From positions 186,001 through 250,000 of the forward strand of contig NZ_JAPDRA010000005.1 of the NCBI RefSeq assembly GCF_026013525.1: a DNA stretch of 64,000 nucleotides, read 5' to 3'. A program made the position numbers and the translations under genes. The notes below the pieces were generated by a model. That model saw only the letters and a list, made by a program, of their open reading frames with translations, did not search any database and was not told the DNA's origin. The DNA is from Sphingomonas canadensis. Lineage in GTDB: Bacteria > Pseudomonadota > Alphaproteobacteria > Sphingomonadales > Sphingomonadaceae. Shown here in pieces: positions 27,630 to 38,893 of the stretch; positions within the stretch are counted from its first letter, which is position 1; every line of letters begins with the position of its first letter.

Positions 27630-28292
27630 TCAGCAGGTCGCCCGGGTCGCGTTCTCGGCGTTGTAGATCTGGGTCAGGTCGCGCGCGTCGCGCACCATCA
27701 TCGACGCGACCTCGACGATCTCGGTGGTGGGCGCGAGCGAGGTCTTCACCAGCGGCTGATATTCGTAATACACCTCGACGAACATCGTCGCGCCATTGTC
27801 CGGCGCCACAGCCTGGCGCCCGCTGGGCCCCATGCCGGTCATGTTCGTCCCGCTCGATTGCCCGACGGTGCCATAGGTGGAGCCGTGCGTGGTCTTGCTG
27901 CCGCGGCAACGCTGCCACGTGATCTTGTAAGTGCTGTTGGTGTTCGGATTTGCCGTCGGCTCCAGGCTCGACAGGATCACCCGCCCGTTGGCGTAGAGCT
28001 CCAACTCGCCCGCCTGCAATCCGGCACCGGTCAGCAAGTCGTTGATGTCGGCCTCGCTGATCGTCTTGGCCATGAGCTGGCCGCCCGATCCCATCCGCGC
28101 GGCGTTGTCGGCCAGGTGCAGCGCGAGCTGGCTGATCCGCATCCGCGTGGTGATATAGTTCGTCAGCTCCGCGCCGGTCAGGCTCATCACCAGCAGGATC
28201 GGCAGCGAGAGCGCGAATTCCAGCAGCGCCGCGCCGCGGGTATCGCGCCCCAGCCGTCCGGTGCCGCGCAGGAGGAGGGCGATCCGCTTCAC
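27630..28292 (-). CDS. TadE/TadF-family minor pilin
   Basis: A 220-residue protein starting at GTG 28292, overlapping the upstream stop (GTGA). The N terminus has basic residues, then RDTRGAALLEFALSLPILLV, the Glu+5-type pre-pilin-like motif of TadE proteins, followed by the hydrophobic helix. The remainder is a Ser/Thr/Asn-rich extracytoplasmic domain with cysteines near CRGSK and at the C-terminal ATRATC. It is the last of three adjacent Tad genes. It probably assists assembly of Flp/Tad pili; the secretion ATPase and platform genes are not in this window. Confidence 0.85.
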   Translation of the reverse strand: MKRIALLLRGTGRLGRDTRGAALLEFALSLPILLVMSLTGAELTNYITTRMRISQLALHLADNAARMGSGGQLMAKTISEADINDLLTGAGLQAGELELYANGRVILSSLEPTANPNTNSTYKITWQRCRGSKTTHGSTYGTVGQSSGTNMTGMGPSGRQAVAPDNGATMFVEVYYEYQPLVKTSLAPTTEIVEVASMMVRDARDLTQIYNAENATRATC

Positions 28293-28933
28293 TGGCAGTT
28301 CCTCACCGCCGGGGTCGCCTGATCGCCATAGGGCTGGTTGCGCAGCACCGTGGTCGCGGTGACCGTGGTGCTGTTCGATCCGCCCAGGAAGCCATAGACC
28401 GGGAAGAAGCGCGGATAGCTTACCGAAACCGTGTAGAGCACCGCATCGCGCGCGTTGCCCTGGCCGGTGTTGCCGCTGTTGTCCCACCGGCTGTTGTTGT
28501 TGGTGTCCTCATAAGGCTCGCCGTTGTTGCAGCGCCCGTTGCGATCGGTGTCGGTGAACGGCTCATATTGCTGGACGGCGGCGGCGGCATAGTTGCGGTA
28601 GTATTTGCGGCTGATCGTGGTGGTGGCGTTGTTGGCGATGGCCGAAACCTGGTCGCGCACGCGGTTGTCCAGCGTGGTCTGGGTGTCCGATTCCAGCCCG
28701 CTCTCCAGAGTCGCGTCGCGCGCGGTCTTCTGGACGATGCCCTGCAGCACCGATCGCATGTACAGCGTGTGCGCCACGTCGAACGCGGCGACCAGCAGGA
28801 AACTCATCACGGGCGCCACGATCGCGAATTCCACGATCGTGGCGCCACGCTGCTCGCGTGCGATCCGGCGAAGCGTCGCCGCCGTACTCCGCAGAGGCGG
28901 CGGCCTGCGCCGATGGGAGACAGGCCGGATCAT
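28289..28933 (-). CDS. TadE-family protein with calcium-loop-like insert
   Basis: A 214-residue protein: basic N terminus, REQRGATIVEFAIVAPVMSF (TadE signature with the conserved Glu) and a hydrophobic helix, then a periplasmic or surface domain. Residues about 135-160 contain DTDRNGRCNNGEPYED followed by TNNNSRWD, a D-x-D-x-N-G pattern like EF-hand or thrombospondin-type calcium loops. The protein ends with a cysteine (VRNCQ) and has another in RCNNGE. Its ATG overlaps the stop of the TadG-like gene upstream (ATGA) and its stop overlaps the next start. Confidence 0.85.
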   Translation of the reverse strand: MIRPVSHRRRPPPLRSTAATLRRIAREQRGATIVEFAIVAPVMSFLLVAAFDVAHTLYMRSVLQGIVQKTARDATLESGLESDTQTTLDNRVRDQVSAIANNATTTISRKYYRNYAAAAVQQYEPFTDTDRNGRCNNGEPYEDTNNNSRWDNSGNTGQGNARDAVLYTVSVSYPRFFPVYGFLGGSNSTTVTATTVLRNQPYGDQATPAVRNCQ

Positions 28934-30990
28934 CGCGTGAGCCTTAGCTGCGATATCTGCGATGCGATCGAGCTGAAGGTCTGCTGGAGCTGCGCCGAGT
29001 TGCGCGCGGCGAAATAGCGGCCGTCGCTGGCGCAGGTCCGCAGCATGTCCTCGATCGTCGTGTTGGAGGCGCCGAACCAGATCACCCACAGCGTGATGTT
29101 CTTGTTCTTCACCGCGGAGCAGATCGCCTGGGTACGCAGGTTGACCTGCTGGGTCAGTGTGCCCGTGGTAAGGCATCCGTCGGTGGGCGCCGTGTTTTCG
29201 GCCGTCTGGCGCCGGTCGAACCAGGGGATGCCATAGGCGGTATAGTTGAGTACGCCCGTGCAGGCTTCACCATCGGTCATGAAGATCATGTGCCGCGCGA
29301 TGTCGCCGCCGGTGGGCGTGGTCGCGTTCTCCGACGCGAAGATGCCGTCCGGCGACATGAAGCGCGCGCCCCAGATCAGGCCGATGTCGTGATAAGTGTT
29401 GCCGGTCGGGCTCAGGCTGTCGACATAGGATTCGAAGCTGCTGGCGCCGCTCCAGCTCTGCAGCTTGCGCGCCTCGCGGGGGCAGTAATAGGACGACGCA
29501 TTGGCATATTCGTCGGTCGTGTTCATGTCGCTGCGGTCGTTGGTGCCGCTGTAGCCCCAATAGCTGGACGTGAGCCGCGGCGTGTAGATGATGCCGGGCA
29601 GGGCAGGCCCCCACAGCGTGTCGGGAGAGCTCTGGTTCGGAATCTCGTCAATGTTCAGGTCGTGCGCGCCGGACGGGATCGGGTCGTAGCTGGTGGCCCG
29701 CACGGTGGTGCGCTCCTCGATGCAGCCGTCCCAGGAGATCGTCTTGTTCGCGCCGTTGGTGCCCACGTTGGACTGGAACGAGCTGTTCCAGGCGGTGCCG
29801 TTTTTCAGGCCGCTGATATCCTTCGCCAGCCGGTAGTAGCGGTAGCCGTCGAACACCTGGCTCGTCGTGTCGGTGCCGGTCGAGGTCTGGCTGTAATAGC
29901 GGTAATAATATCCGTCCGCCGTTCGGTAATAGAATCGGCAGCGCCCGTCGCTGGAGCGATAGTCGCGGAACGAATATTCGTACCAATAGGCATATTGGCG
30001 CGTGTTCCAGGTCGTCGTCCTGGGATTGGTCCCGGTGGTCGTCTCGTCGCGGCGGCCGGATTCGTTGCCGGAGTAATAGCGCAGCTCGTTGCCCGGAACC
30101 TTCGACTGGCAGTCGGACTGGCTGGTCGCGGTCGTGTTGTTCGATGCGTTCTGCCAGCTTCCCGAATTGCTGCGGCTCCAGCTATCGCTGGTCTGGGTGA
30201 CGTCGCCATCGGCCCAGGTGGTGGTGGTGACCGTGCGGTAGCGCGGCTCGCGCGACTGATAGGTCCAAGTGTTCGCGAAATAGCTGGTCGGCAGCAGCTT
30301 GCCCACGTTGACGTTGGTCGAATAGGGCATGAAGCCGAAGCGGATCTGGACCGAACTGGAAACGCCCGTTCCGCTCGGCGTGGTCGAGCAGGACGCCGTG
30401 GTGTCGAGGTTGGCCACAACCTCGAAGAAGCACTTCACCGATTTCTTCAGGCTGGTGATCTTGTCGTCGGTATCGCTGGAAACGGCCTTGTCGTCCATCG
30501 ATCCGGTGACGTCGAGCACGAACATCACGTCGGTGTTCGGCAGCCGCATTTCGGCATCGCAGGTCACGCTCAGCGTCTCTGTGGTGCGGCCGAAGATGCG
30601 CATCAGCGTCATCGGCACCACGGCCGATGCCGTTCCGGTAACCTTGCCGCCGCTTTCCGAATAGGATTTGGTCAGCGATGTCGCGCCATAGGGCGATGCC
30701 TGGATATTCGCGTCGAAGAAGCGTTCGGCCTGGGTGCGCGGCGCATAGCTGCTCTGGCTCCAGACGCCGCCGCCCATCGCCTTGCGCCCCGCGAGCGCGC
30801 CGGCGTCGCAAGCATGTTGCAGCCGCGTCTTGACGATGTACATGCGGCTGAGGTCGACGCCGCCGCCGACCATGCCGGCAAGCGGGACGAGGGCGGCTGC
30901 CATGATCGTAATGGTGTTGCCGCGCGTATCGCGCGCAAGCCTGCTTAGAAAGGCGCGCGTGCTCCTCCAGCCCTGGCCCTCCGTGGACAT
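28930..30990 (-). CDS. tadG: TadG-like VWA protein with Tyr-rich insert
   Basis: A 686-residue protein. DTRGNTITIMAAALVPLAGM forms the TadE/G-type N-terminal membrane segment, followed by a pilus-assembly-like region (VDLSRMYIVKTRLQHACDAG). A VWA domain begins at DVMFVLDVTGSMDDK, a good MIDAS site (DxTxS). A large insertion rich in Tyr, Ser, Thr, Arg and Gly (for example RFYYRTADGYYYRYYSQTS) interrupts the VWA fold, and the domain resumes with ARHMIFMTDGEACTG and the C-terminal CSAVKNKNITLWVIWFG. Start ATG 30990 was chosen because upstream sequence is intergenic. Likely surface-exposed and involved in pilus function or adhesion. Confidence 0.88.
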   Translation of the reverse strand: MSTEGQGWRSTRAFLSRLARDTRGNTITIMAAALVPLAGMVGGGVDLSRMYIVKTRLQHACDAGALAGRKAMGGGVWSQSSYAPRTQAERFFDANIQASPYGATSLTKSYSESGGKVTGTASAVVPMTLMRIFGRTTETLSVTCDAEMRLPNTDVMFVLDVTGSMDDKAVSSDTDDKITSLKKSVKCFFEVVANLDTTASCSTTPSGTGVSSSVQIRFGFMPYSTNVNVGKLLPTSYFANTWTYQSREPRYRTVTTTTWADGDVTQTSDSWSRSNSGSWQNASNNTTATSQSDCQSKVPGNELRYYSGNESGRRDETTTGTNPRTTTWNTRQYAYWYEYSFRDYRSSDGRCRFYYRTADGYYYRYYSQTSTGTDTTSQVFDGYRYYRLAKDISGLKNGTAWNSSFQSNVGTNGANKTISWDGCIEERTTVRATSYDPIPSGAHDLNIDEIPNQSSPDTLWGPALPGIIYTPRLTSSYWGYSGTNDRSDMNTTDEYANASSYYCPREARKLQSWSGASSFESYVDSLSPTGNTYHDIGLIWGARFMSPDGIFASENATTPTGGDIARHMIFMTDGEACTGVLNYTAYGIPWFDRRQTAENTAPTDGCLTTGTLTQQVNLRTQAICSAVKNKNITLWVIWFGASNTTIEDMLRTCASDGRYFAARNSAQLQQTFSSIASQISQLRLTR

Positions 30991-31077
30991 GCTTGTAATC
31001 CCACCACCCCTATCAAGGCAGACAATGCTGCAAGTTGCGCTAACCCCACCTAAAGGCCCCCGGTTAACGGACCGCTT

Positions 31078-31794
31078 ATGCTTTCGGGGCGGGCGATGAG
31101 CGGCGCCGGGGCGGCATCGCCGGAACAGGAGAATCCGGAGCGGGCGCTGGCGCTGGTCTATGCTCCGGCGGCGGCGCGCGCGGGATTTGCCGCGCTGCTG
31201 GCGCTGGACGACGCGCTGGCCCGGCTGGTGCGCACCACCAGCGAACCGGCGCTGGGGCAGATACGGCTGGCGTGGTGGCGCGACTCGCTCGCCCGGCTCG
31301 ATGCGGGGACTGCACCCGCCGAGCCGGTGCTGCAGGCGCTCGCGGGCGCGGCGCTTCCCCGCGGCGTGACTGGTGCCGCGCTGGGGCGGATCGTCGATGG
31401 CTGGGAGGTGCTGATCGCCACCGAGACCCTCGATGAGGCCGCGCTGGGCAACTATGCGCGCGGGCGCGGCGGGGCGCTGTTCACCGCGGCGGCCGCGCTG
31501 ACCGGGGCCGATGCGCCTGGGCAGGTCGCGGCGGCGGGCGAAGGATGGGCGCTGTCCGATCTTGCCCGCAACCTGAGCGATCTGAACGCCGCCAGCCGGG
31601 CGCGGGAGATAGCGGCGGAACGGCTGGGCCGGGCGCTGGGGCAGGGGCCGCGCTGGGCGCGCGCACACCGGGCGCTGGGCGCGATGGCGATCGCCGCGCG
31701 GATGGATCTGGACGTGCCCGCCGCCGAGGCGATCCCGCACGGCGCCCCGCGGCGCGTGTGGCGGATGCTGCGGCATCGTCTCACTGGCCGCTAG
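31078..31794 (+). CDS. Squalene/phytoene synthase-fold protein (NDUFAF6-like)
   Basis: A 238-residue all-helical protein (a second ATG at 31096 is equally possible as start). LARLVRTTSEPALGQIRLAWWRDSLARLD is split here by my reading into ALGQIRLAWWRDSL, the hallmark of the squalene/phytoene synthase family, and the later part gives LARNLSDLNAASRAREI. The Asp-rich DxxxD substrate motifs of true carotenoid or squalene synthases are not evident, so a biosynthetic role is unlikely. It resembles the family around the complex I assembly factor NDUFAF6. It is divergent from the Tad genes. Confidence 0.75.
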   Translation: MLSGRAMSGAGAASPEQENPERALALVYAPAAARAGFAALLALDDALARLVRTTSEPALGQIRLAWWRDSLARLDAGTAPAEPVLQALAGAALPRGVTGAALGRIVDGWEVLIATETLDEAALGNYARGRGGALFTAAAALTGADAPGQVAAAGEGWALSDLARNLSDLNAASRAREIAAERLGRALGQGPRWARAHRALGAMAIAARMDLDVPAAEAIPHGAPRRVWRMLRHRLTGR

Positions 31795-31846
31795 CCGGTC
31801 TCTGCGGTAGGACCGCCTGGGCTGACGCGAAGGGGAGACTCAGGCG

Positions 31847-32350
31847 ATGTGGCGCTATCTGGCGGGGGCGGTTGGGGCATTGCTGCTCGCCGGGGCCGGC
31901 GTTTTCCTGTTCCGCGGAACGGCGGCGCCCGAGGCCAAGGCCCCGCCGCAGCCGCTGGCGGCCGTTCAGGAACCGCTGCCCGAGGAGGCGCCCAGCGCCC
32001 CCGAGCGGAGCCGCGAGCAGAAGCGCTTCGATCGCGTGGACCGCGACAAGGACGGCACCATCACCCGCGAGGAATTTCTGGCGCTGCGGCGCAGGGCCTA
32101 TGCGAAGCTGGACACCAACGGCGACGGCAAGCTGAGCTTCGACGAATGGGCCATTCGGACCACCAAGCGCTTTGCCGGGGCCGACAAGGACCGTTCGAGC
32201 ACGCTGACCCGCGCCGAGTTCGCGACCACCGCGGTACGCCGCAAGCCCGCCGCGCCCAAATGCGCCTGCGCCCCGGCCAAGGCAGGTCCCGCCGCCAAGG
32301 CGCCACCGCCCGCTGCCGCTGCCGAGGAGGAGGGCGAGGGGGAAGAGTAA
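31847..32350 (+). CDS. Membrane-anchored EF-hand protein
   Basis: A 167-residue protein. An N-terminal hydrophobic helix (MWRYLAGAVGALLLAGAGVF) acts as anchor or uncleaved signal. A Pro-rich spacer leads to three EF-hand-like loops: DRDKDGTITREE, DTNGDGKLSFDE and a weaker DKDRSSTLTRAE. The first two have the acidic 1, 3, 5 and 12 positions for calcium. The C-terminal tail is Lys/Pro/Ala then Glu-rich, with a CAC motif. Likely periplasmic calcium binding; partner unknown. Confidence 0.8.
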   Translation: MWRYLAGAVGALLLAGAGVFLFRGTAAPEAKAPPQPLAAVQEPLPEEAPSAPERSREQKRFDRVDRDKDGTITREEFLALRRRAYAKLDTNGDGKLSFDEWAIRTTKRFAGADKDRSSTLTRAEFATTAVRRKPAAPKCACAPAKAGPAAKAPPPAAAAEEEGEGEE

Positions 32351-32357
32351 GCCGCGC

Positions 32358-33671
32358 TCAGCCCGCCTGCCACGCCCCGAAGGCTTCGCGGGCGCGGGAG
32401 GTGTAGAGGAGCTTGCGATCGGCCTTCTTCGTCCGGCCGGTGATCGGGGGGAACAGGCCGAAGTTGACGTTCATCGGCTGATAGGTCTCGGCCTCCGCCG
32501 CGCCGGTGATGTGCGTCAGCAGCGCGCCCAGCGCGGTTTCCACCGGCGGTGCGGCCATCGCGGTTCCCGCAAGCTCCGCGGCGGCGAATCGCCCGGCAAG
32601 CAGGCCGATGGCCGCGCTCTCCACATAGCCCTCGCACCCCGTGATCTGCCCTGCGAAGCGGATGTGCGGGGCGCTGCGCAGCCGCAGTGTCGGGTCGAGC
32701 AGTTCGGGCGACTTGATGAAGGTGTTGCGATGCAGCCCGCCCAGCCGGGCGAACTCGGCATTCTCCAGCCCCGGGATGGTGCGGAAGATGCGGACCTGCT
32801 CGGCATGCTTCAGCTTGGTCTGGAAGCCGACCATGTTCCACAGCGTGCCCGAGGCATTGTCCTGGCGGAGCTGGACCACCGCATAGGGCCAGCGCCCGGT
32901 GCGCGGATCATCGAGGCCGACGCCCTTCATCGGGCCGTAGCGCAGCGTGTCCACCCCGCGCTCCGCCATCACCTCGATGGGCATGCAGCCTTCGAAATAG
33001 GGCACATTCTCCCATTCGCGAAAGGCGCTCTTCTCGCCGTCGAGCAGCGCCTGGTGAAAGGCCAGATACTGGTCCTTGCTCATCGGGCAGTTGATGTAAT
33101 CCTTGCCGCTGCCCTTGTTCCAGCGCGACTGGAACCATGCGGTATCCATGCCGATCGTGTCGAAATGGACGATCGGGGCGATCGCGTCGAAAAAGGCGAG
33201 CTGGTCCTTGCCCGTGGCGGCGCCGATGCTCCCGGCCAGCGCCTCGGCGGTCAGCGGGCCGGTGGCGACGATGGTCATGCCCGTATCGGGCAGCCGGTCG
33301 ATCCGCTCGCGGATGATGGTGATGTTGGGATGCTGCGTCAGCGCGGCGGTTACGCCGTCGGCGAAGCCATCGCGGTCCACTGCCAGCGCGGAGCCGGCGG
33401 GCACCTTGTGCGCGTCGCCCTGCGCCATGATCAACGAGCCGAGGTCGCGCATCTCGCGATGGAGCAGGCCCACCGCATTGCGATCGGCATCGTCCGAACG
33501 GAAGCTGTTGGAACAGACCAGCTCGGCCAGCCGGTCGCTCTGGTGCGCGGGCGTCATCGCGCCGCTGCCGCGCATCTCCGAAATCCGAACCTTCCAGCCC
33601 GCCTGGGCGAGCTGCCACGCGGCCTCCGATCCGGCCAGGCCGCCGCCGATGATATGAATGTCATGGGTCAC
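32358..33671 (-). CDS. trmFO: tRNA m5U54 methyltransferase TrmFO
   Basis: A 437-residue flavoprotein that uses methylenetetrahydrofolate and FADH2 to methylate U54 in the tRNA T-loop. The Rossmann FAD motif is at the start ([19 protein letters not shown]). Family motifs include [59 protein letters not shown] and [19 protein letters not shown]. TrmFO replaces the SAM-dependent TrmA in many alphaproteobacteria. It is convergent with the EF-hand gene, whose stop lies only 7 nt away. Confidence 0.97.
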   Translation of the reverse strand: MTHDIHIIGGGLAGSEAAWQLAQAGWKVRISEMRGSGAMTPAHQSDRLAELVCSNSFRSDDADRNAVGLLHREMRDLGSLIMAQGDAHKVPAGSALAVDRDGFADGVTAALTQHPNITIIRERIDRLPDTGMTIVATGPLTAEALAGSIGAATGKDQLAFFDAIAPIVHFDTIGMDTAWFQSRWNKGSGKDYINCPMSKDQYLAFHQALLDGEKSAFREWENVPYFEGCMPIEVMAERGVDTLRYGPMKGVGLDDPRTGRWPYAVVQLRQDNASGTLWNMVGFQTKLKHAEQVRIFRTIPGLENAEFARLGGLHRNTFIKSPELLDPTLRLRSAPHIRFAGQITGCEGYVESAAIGLLAGRFAAAELAGTAMAAPPVETALGALLTHITGAAEAETYQPMNVNFGLFPPITGRTKKADRKLLYTSRAREAFGAWQAG

Positions 33672-33717
33672 GCCGCGGGCGATAGCGCAGCGCGCCGCGT
33701 GCGGCTATGGGCAGACG

Positions 33718-34365
33718 ATGCGAACAAAGCCCATCGATCTGATCTTCCTTGCCGCCATCGCGATGGCGGTGGTGTTCTTCATCTCCGCGCGGAGCGGCGC
33801 GCCGCACGACGCGATGCTGGTGACGCAGAAGGGTGCCTGCGTCGGCCTGCTCGCCATATGGGCGTTGCTCAGGGCGCCGCGAACGCTGAGCGGGCGACTG
33901 ATCGTGCTGGTGCTGGCGCTGGGCGCGGCGGGGGACATCCTGCTGGAGACGCACGGGCTGACCACGGGCGCGCTGGCGTTCCTGGGCGGGCATATCGCGG
34001 CGGTGGTGCTTTATCTGCGCAACCGGGGCGGCGGCGAGCTGATCGTGGCGGGCCTGGTGGCGCTGGGCGTGGCGGTGGTCGCCTGGCTGGCGCCCTATGA
34101 CCGCAGCGCCGCGCCGGGGATCGCGCTCTATGCCGCCGGGCTGGGCGCGATGGCGGGAACGGCGCTGATCAGCCGCTTCCCGCGCATGCTGGTGGGGCTG
34201 GGCGCGTTGCTGTTCGTGCTTTCGGACCTGCTGATCTTCTGGCGGATGGGTTGGTTGATGAAGTCGCCGGTGCCGGGGATGCTGATCTGGCCGACCTATG
34301 CCGGGGGCCAGGCGCTGATCGCCTGGGGCGTGGTCACCACGCTGGTCCGCGAGCGCGAGGGCTGA
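33718..34365 (+). CDS. Lysoplasmalogenase family (YhhN/TMEM86) membrane protein
   Basis: A 215-residue protein with about eight hydrophobic helices. ALGAAGDILLETHGL and ALLFVLSDLLIFWRMG carry the paired Asp residues conserved in the YhhN/TMEM86 family, whose characterised members cleave the vinyl ether bond of lysoplasmalogens. ATG 33718 was chosen because the first hydrophobic segment begins there and the longer frame overlaps trmFO. Substrate in this organism is unknown. Confidence 0.85.
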   Translation: MRTKPIDLIFLAAIAMAVVFFISARSGAPHDAMLVTQKGACVGLLAIWALLRAPRTLSGRLIVLVLALGAAGDILLETHGLTTGALAFLGGHIAAVVLYLRNRGGGELIVAGLVALGVAVVAWLAPYDRSAAPGIALYAAGLGAMAGTALISRFPRMLVGLGALLFVLSDLLIFWRMGWLMKSPVPGMLIWPTYAGGQALIAWGVVTTLVREREG

Positions 34366-34376
34366 GCGGGTCTTGT

Positions 34377-34393
34377 TTTCACGCGAAGGCGCG
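34377..34393 (+). repeat. 17-base direct repeat, copy A
   Basis: TTTCACGCGAAGGCGCG, nearly identical (one base different) to 34882-34898. The two copies lie in the same orientation on either side of the DUF952 gene. Confidence 0.6.
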
Positions 34394-34516
34394 ATGGTGG
34401 CTGGACTTGCGCGAAACGCCCGTATCGGCATCGGCCGCCAAGCAAGCTTGAGCGCCGGATAGAGGCCTGCCGCTGCTACAGAGCCCCTTCGCGGGCGATA
34501 GATATCCCGCCCCGGA

Positions 34517-34858
34517 TCAGGGGCTCGGCAGCGTCACGCTGCCGTCCGTCTCGCGCGTGAGCGGGGCGCGGGCGATCACCGCGGACAGCGGCAGGCGGCC
34601 ATAGATGTGCGGGAACAGCGCCCCGCCGCGCGAGGGCTCCCACACCACCGTATCCCCCAGCGCGGCCAGGTCTACGGCGGCCACCCACACGCCCTCCTGT
34701 CCGGCGAAATAGCGGTCCACCGTCCCGGTGAGCTGCGCGGCGGTGGAGAGGTGGATGTAACCGTCGGCGATATCCACCGGGGCGCCCGTGAACGCATCCT
34801 GCTCCAGCGAGGCCATCTGATCGGCGGTCAGCACCTTATAGGCGATGGGATCGGGCAT
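34517..34858 (-). CDS. DUF952 family protein
   Basis: A 113-residue protein. YKVLTADQMASLEQDAFTGA, DIADGYIHLSTAAQLTGTVD and LFPHIYGRLPLSAVI match the small DUF952 family, which adopts an ADP-ribosyl transferase-like or related fold; function is not known. The His/Ser of IHLS and the His of FPHIYG are the family's conserved polar residues. A short direct repeat lies on each side of the gene. Confidence 0.88.
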   Translation of the reverse strand: MPDPIAYKVLTADQMASLEQDAFTGAPVDIADGYIHLSTAAQLTGTVDRYFAGQEGVWVAAVDLAALGDTVVWEPSRGGALFPHIYGRLPLSAVIARAPLTRETDGSVTLPSP

Positions 34859-34881
34859 CGGGGGTTCCTGGTTGAATTTGG

Positions 34882-34898
34882 TTTCACGCGAAGGTGCG
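34882..34898 (+). repeat. 17-base direct repeat, copy B
   Basis: TTTCACGCGAAGGTGCG, partner of 34377-34393. It lies between the DUF952 start and the gyrA stop. Confidence 0.6.
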
Positions 34899-34908
34899 TG
34901 AGAAAATC

Positions 34909-37605
<2,697 letters not shown>

Positions 37606-37677
37606 GGGTGCTGGTTTCCGGTAAGATGTTTCAAGTCGATGACCGCCCTAGCGGGTGGCGGGCGGCCTGCCAAGCCT

Positions 37678-37717
37678 CGCGCGCGTGCGTGCGTGCATGC
37701 GTACGTGCGCGCACGCG
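37678..37717. promoter_or_regulatory. 40-bp alternating purine-pyrimidine (Z-DNA-prone) tract upstream of gyrA
   Basis: From C37678 to G37717 every step alternates pyrimidine and purine, mostly CG and TG/CA with one TA. Such tracts adopt left-handed Z-DNA under negative supercoiling. It lies in the 163-bp gap between the gyrA start and the end of the upstream same-strand gene, so it is probably in or near the gyrA promoter. A regulatory role is inferred. Confidence 0.6.
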
Positions 37718-37768
37718 GGGACGCCGCGATGGCCTGCGCGGAAAGGGGCGGGCGGGGAAACGGGCGCC

Positions 37769-38680
37769 TCAGGCGGCGGTGCGGCAGGCGATCGCGATGC
37801 GGTAATAGTTGGCGATATTCTGCGATGCCTGGATGCGGCGGTTTACCGCCTTGTCATAGCCGTCGCCTTCCAGCGCCGCGTTGGTCGAGCGTTCGTAGAA
37901 GATGCGCGCGGCAAAGCGTGTCCGCTCGCGGCTGACCCATTCGAGCGATTCGGGGATGTTCTTCGCCGCGATCCGCTCCAGCGCGCCGTCGATGAAGACC
38001 AGCGCGCTGCTGCAGGTCATGTTCCGCTCACGCGGGTCGACGGGCAGCACGGCGGGCGTGGTGCGCCGCGCGACGGGGAAGCGCCGGTCACAGGCCGCTG
38101 CGATCTCCGCCGTCTTCGCCGATGCGAGCGGCGGGCGCTCCATCCTGCCGAGCGTGCCGAACAGGCGCGAGTTGAAGGCGGCGCTGGAAGGATCGATCCG
38201 TGTCGCCGTGATCGCGTAGAAGAAGCGCACTGCCTCCGCCTCCAGCCGCGTCTCGACCGATCCCTCCTTCTTGGACTCCGTCGCGAACACGGCGGGGCCG
38301 CAGGCGAGCGCCGCGCGCGCCGGATCGGGATCGTCCGCGCTGGCGGGCGCGGAAGGCGGCAGCGGTACCTGCACCATGACCGGCGGCCCGCTCGGGCGCG
38401 GCGCGGAGGGCGGGAGGGGCGCGGGCCGGGGCACGATCACAGACGGAGGCGCCGGCACGGGGCTGGAGACGACGGATGGCGGCGCGGGTGCCGGCGTGGG
38501 CGGCATCGGGATGGGCGGAGGAGCGACCAGCGGCGGTGGCTTGCGCCCCTTCTTCGGAGCCCGCGCCTCTTTCGCGACCGGCTCGCGCGGGGCATGGGAT
38601 TCGGGCTCGCCGACCGTCTGCGCCGCGGCGGCGAATGGGGTCTGGGCGGCAAGCGCCAGGAGGGGCAGGGCGTATCGCAT
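37769..38680 (-). CDS. Exported Pro-rich hypothetical protein
   Basis: A 303-residue protein with a signal peptide (MRYALPLLALAAQTPFAAAA) and a likely cleavage after AAA or AQT. Residues about 40-115 are a Pro/Ala/Val-rich spacer (PPPIPMPPTPAPAPPS and similar). A globular domain follows with cysteines at ALACGPAV, AACDRRF, MTCSSAL and the C-terminal IACRTAA, suggesting disulfides in the periplasm. No family was recognised. The true start at ATG 38680 is fixed by the signal peptide. It reads toward gyrA on the same strand. Confidence 0.75.
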   Translation of the reverse strand: MRYALPLLALAAQTPFAAAAQTVGEPESHAPREPVAKEARAPKKGRKPPPLVAPPPIPMPPTPAPAPPSVVSSPVPAPPSVIVPRPAPLPPSAPRPSGPPVMVQVPLPPSAPASADDPDPARAALACGPAVFATESKKEGSVETRLEAEAVRFFYAITATRIDPSSAAFNSRLFGTLGRMERPPLASAKTAEIAAACDRRFPVARRTTPAVLPVDPRERNMTCSSALVFIDGALERIAAKNIPESLEWVSRERTRFAARIFYERSTNAALEGDGYDKAVNRRIQASQNIANYYRIAIACRTAA

Positions 38681-38893
38681 CGCTGCGCGGCATCCTATGC
38701 AAGCGCGCCGCGCCGGGAAACAGCTTTTCGCGAACGGGCGGGCGCGGCCCGTGCCGATATTCAATCGCCGTTCACTGTGCACAACGCATCGCGATGAGAC
38801 ACATGCGCGCGCTTGAACGGCGCGTGCGTGGCAATTACTAGCGGGCGCGTCCCCAAGAACCGCCGCTGGCCGGCACGAGGAGTGTTCCAGGTT

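Noticed and set aside
28930..28935. Frameshifts between the three Tad genes
   Set aside because: The overlaps are clean ATGA and GTGA coupling junctions, not broken genes.
31078..31794. Carotenoid (phytoene) synthase
   Set aside because: The Asp-rich substrate motifs are not evident and no other carotenoid genes are nearby; an NDUFAF6-like protein fits better.
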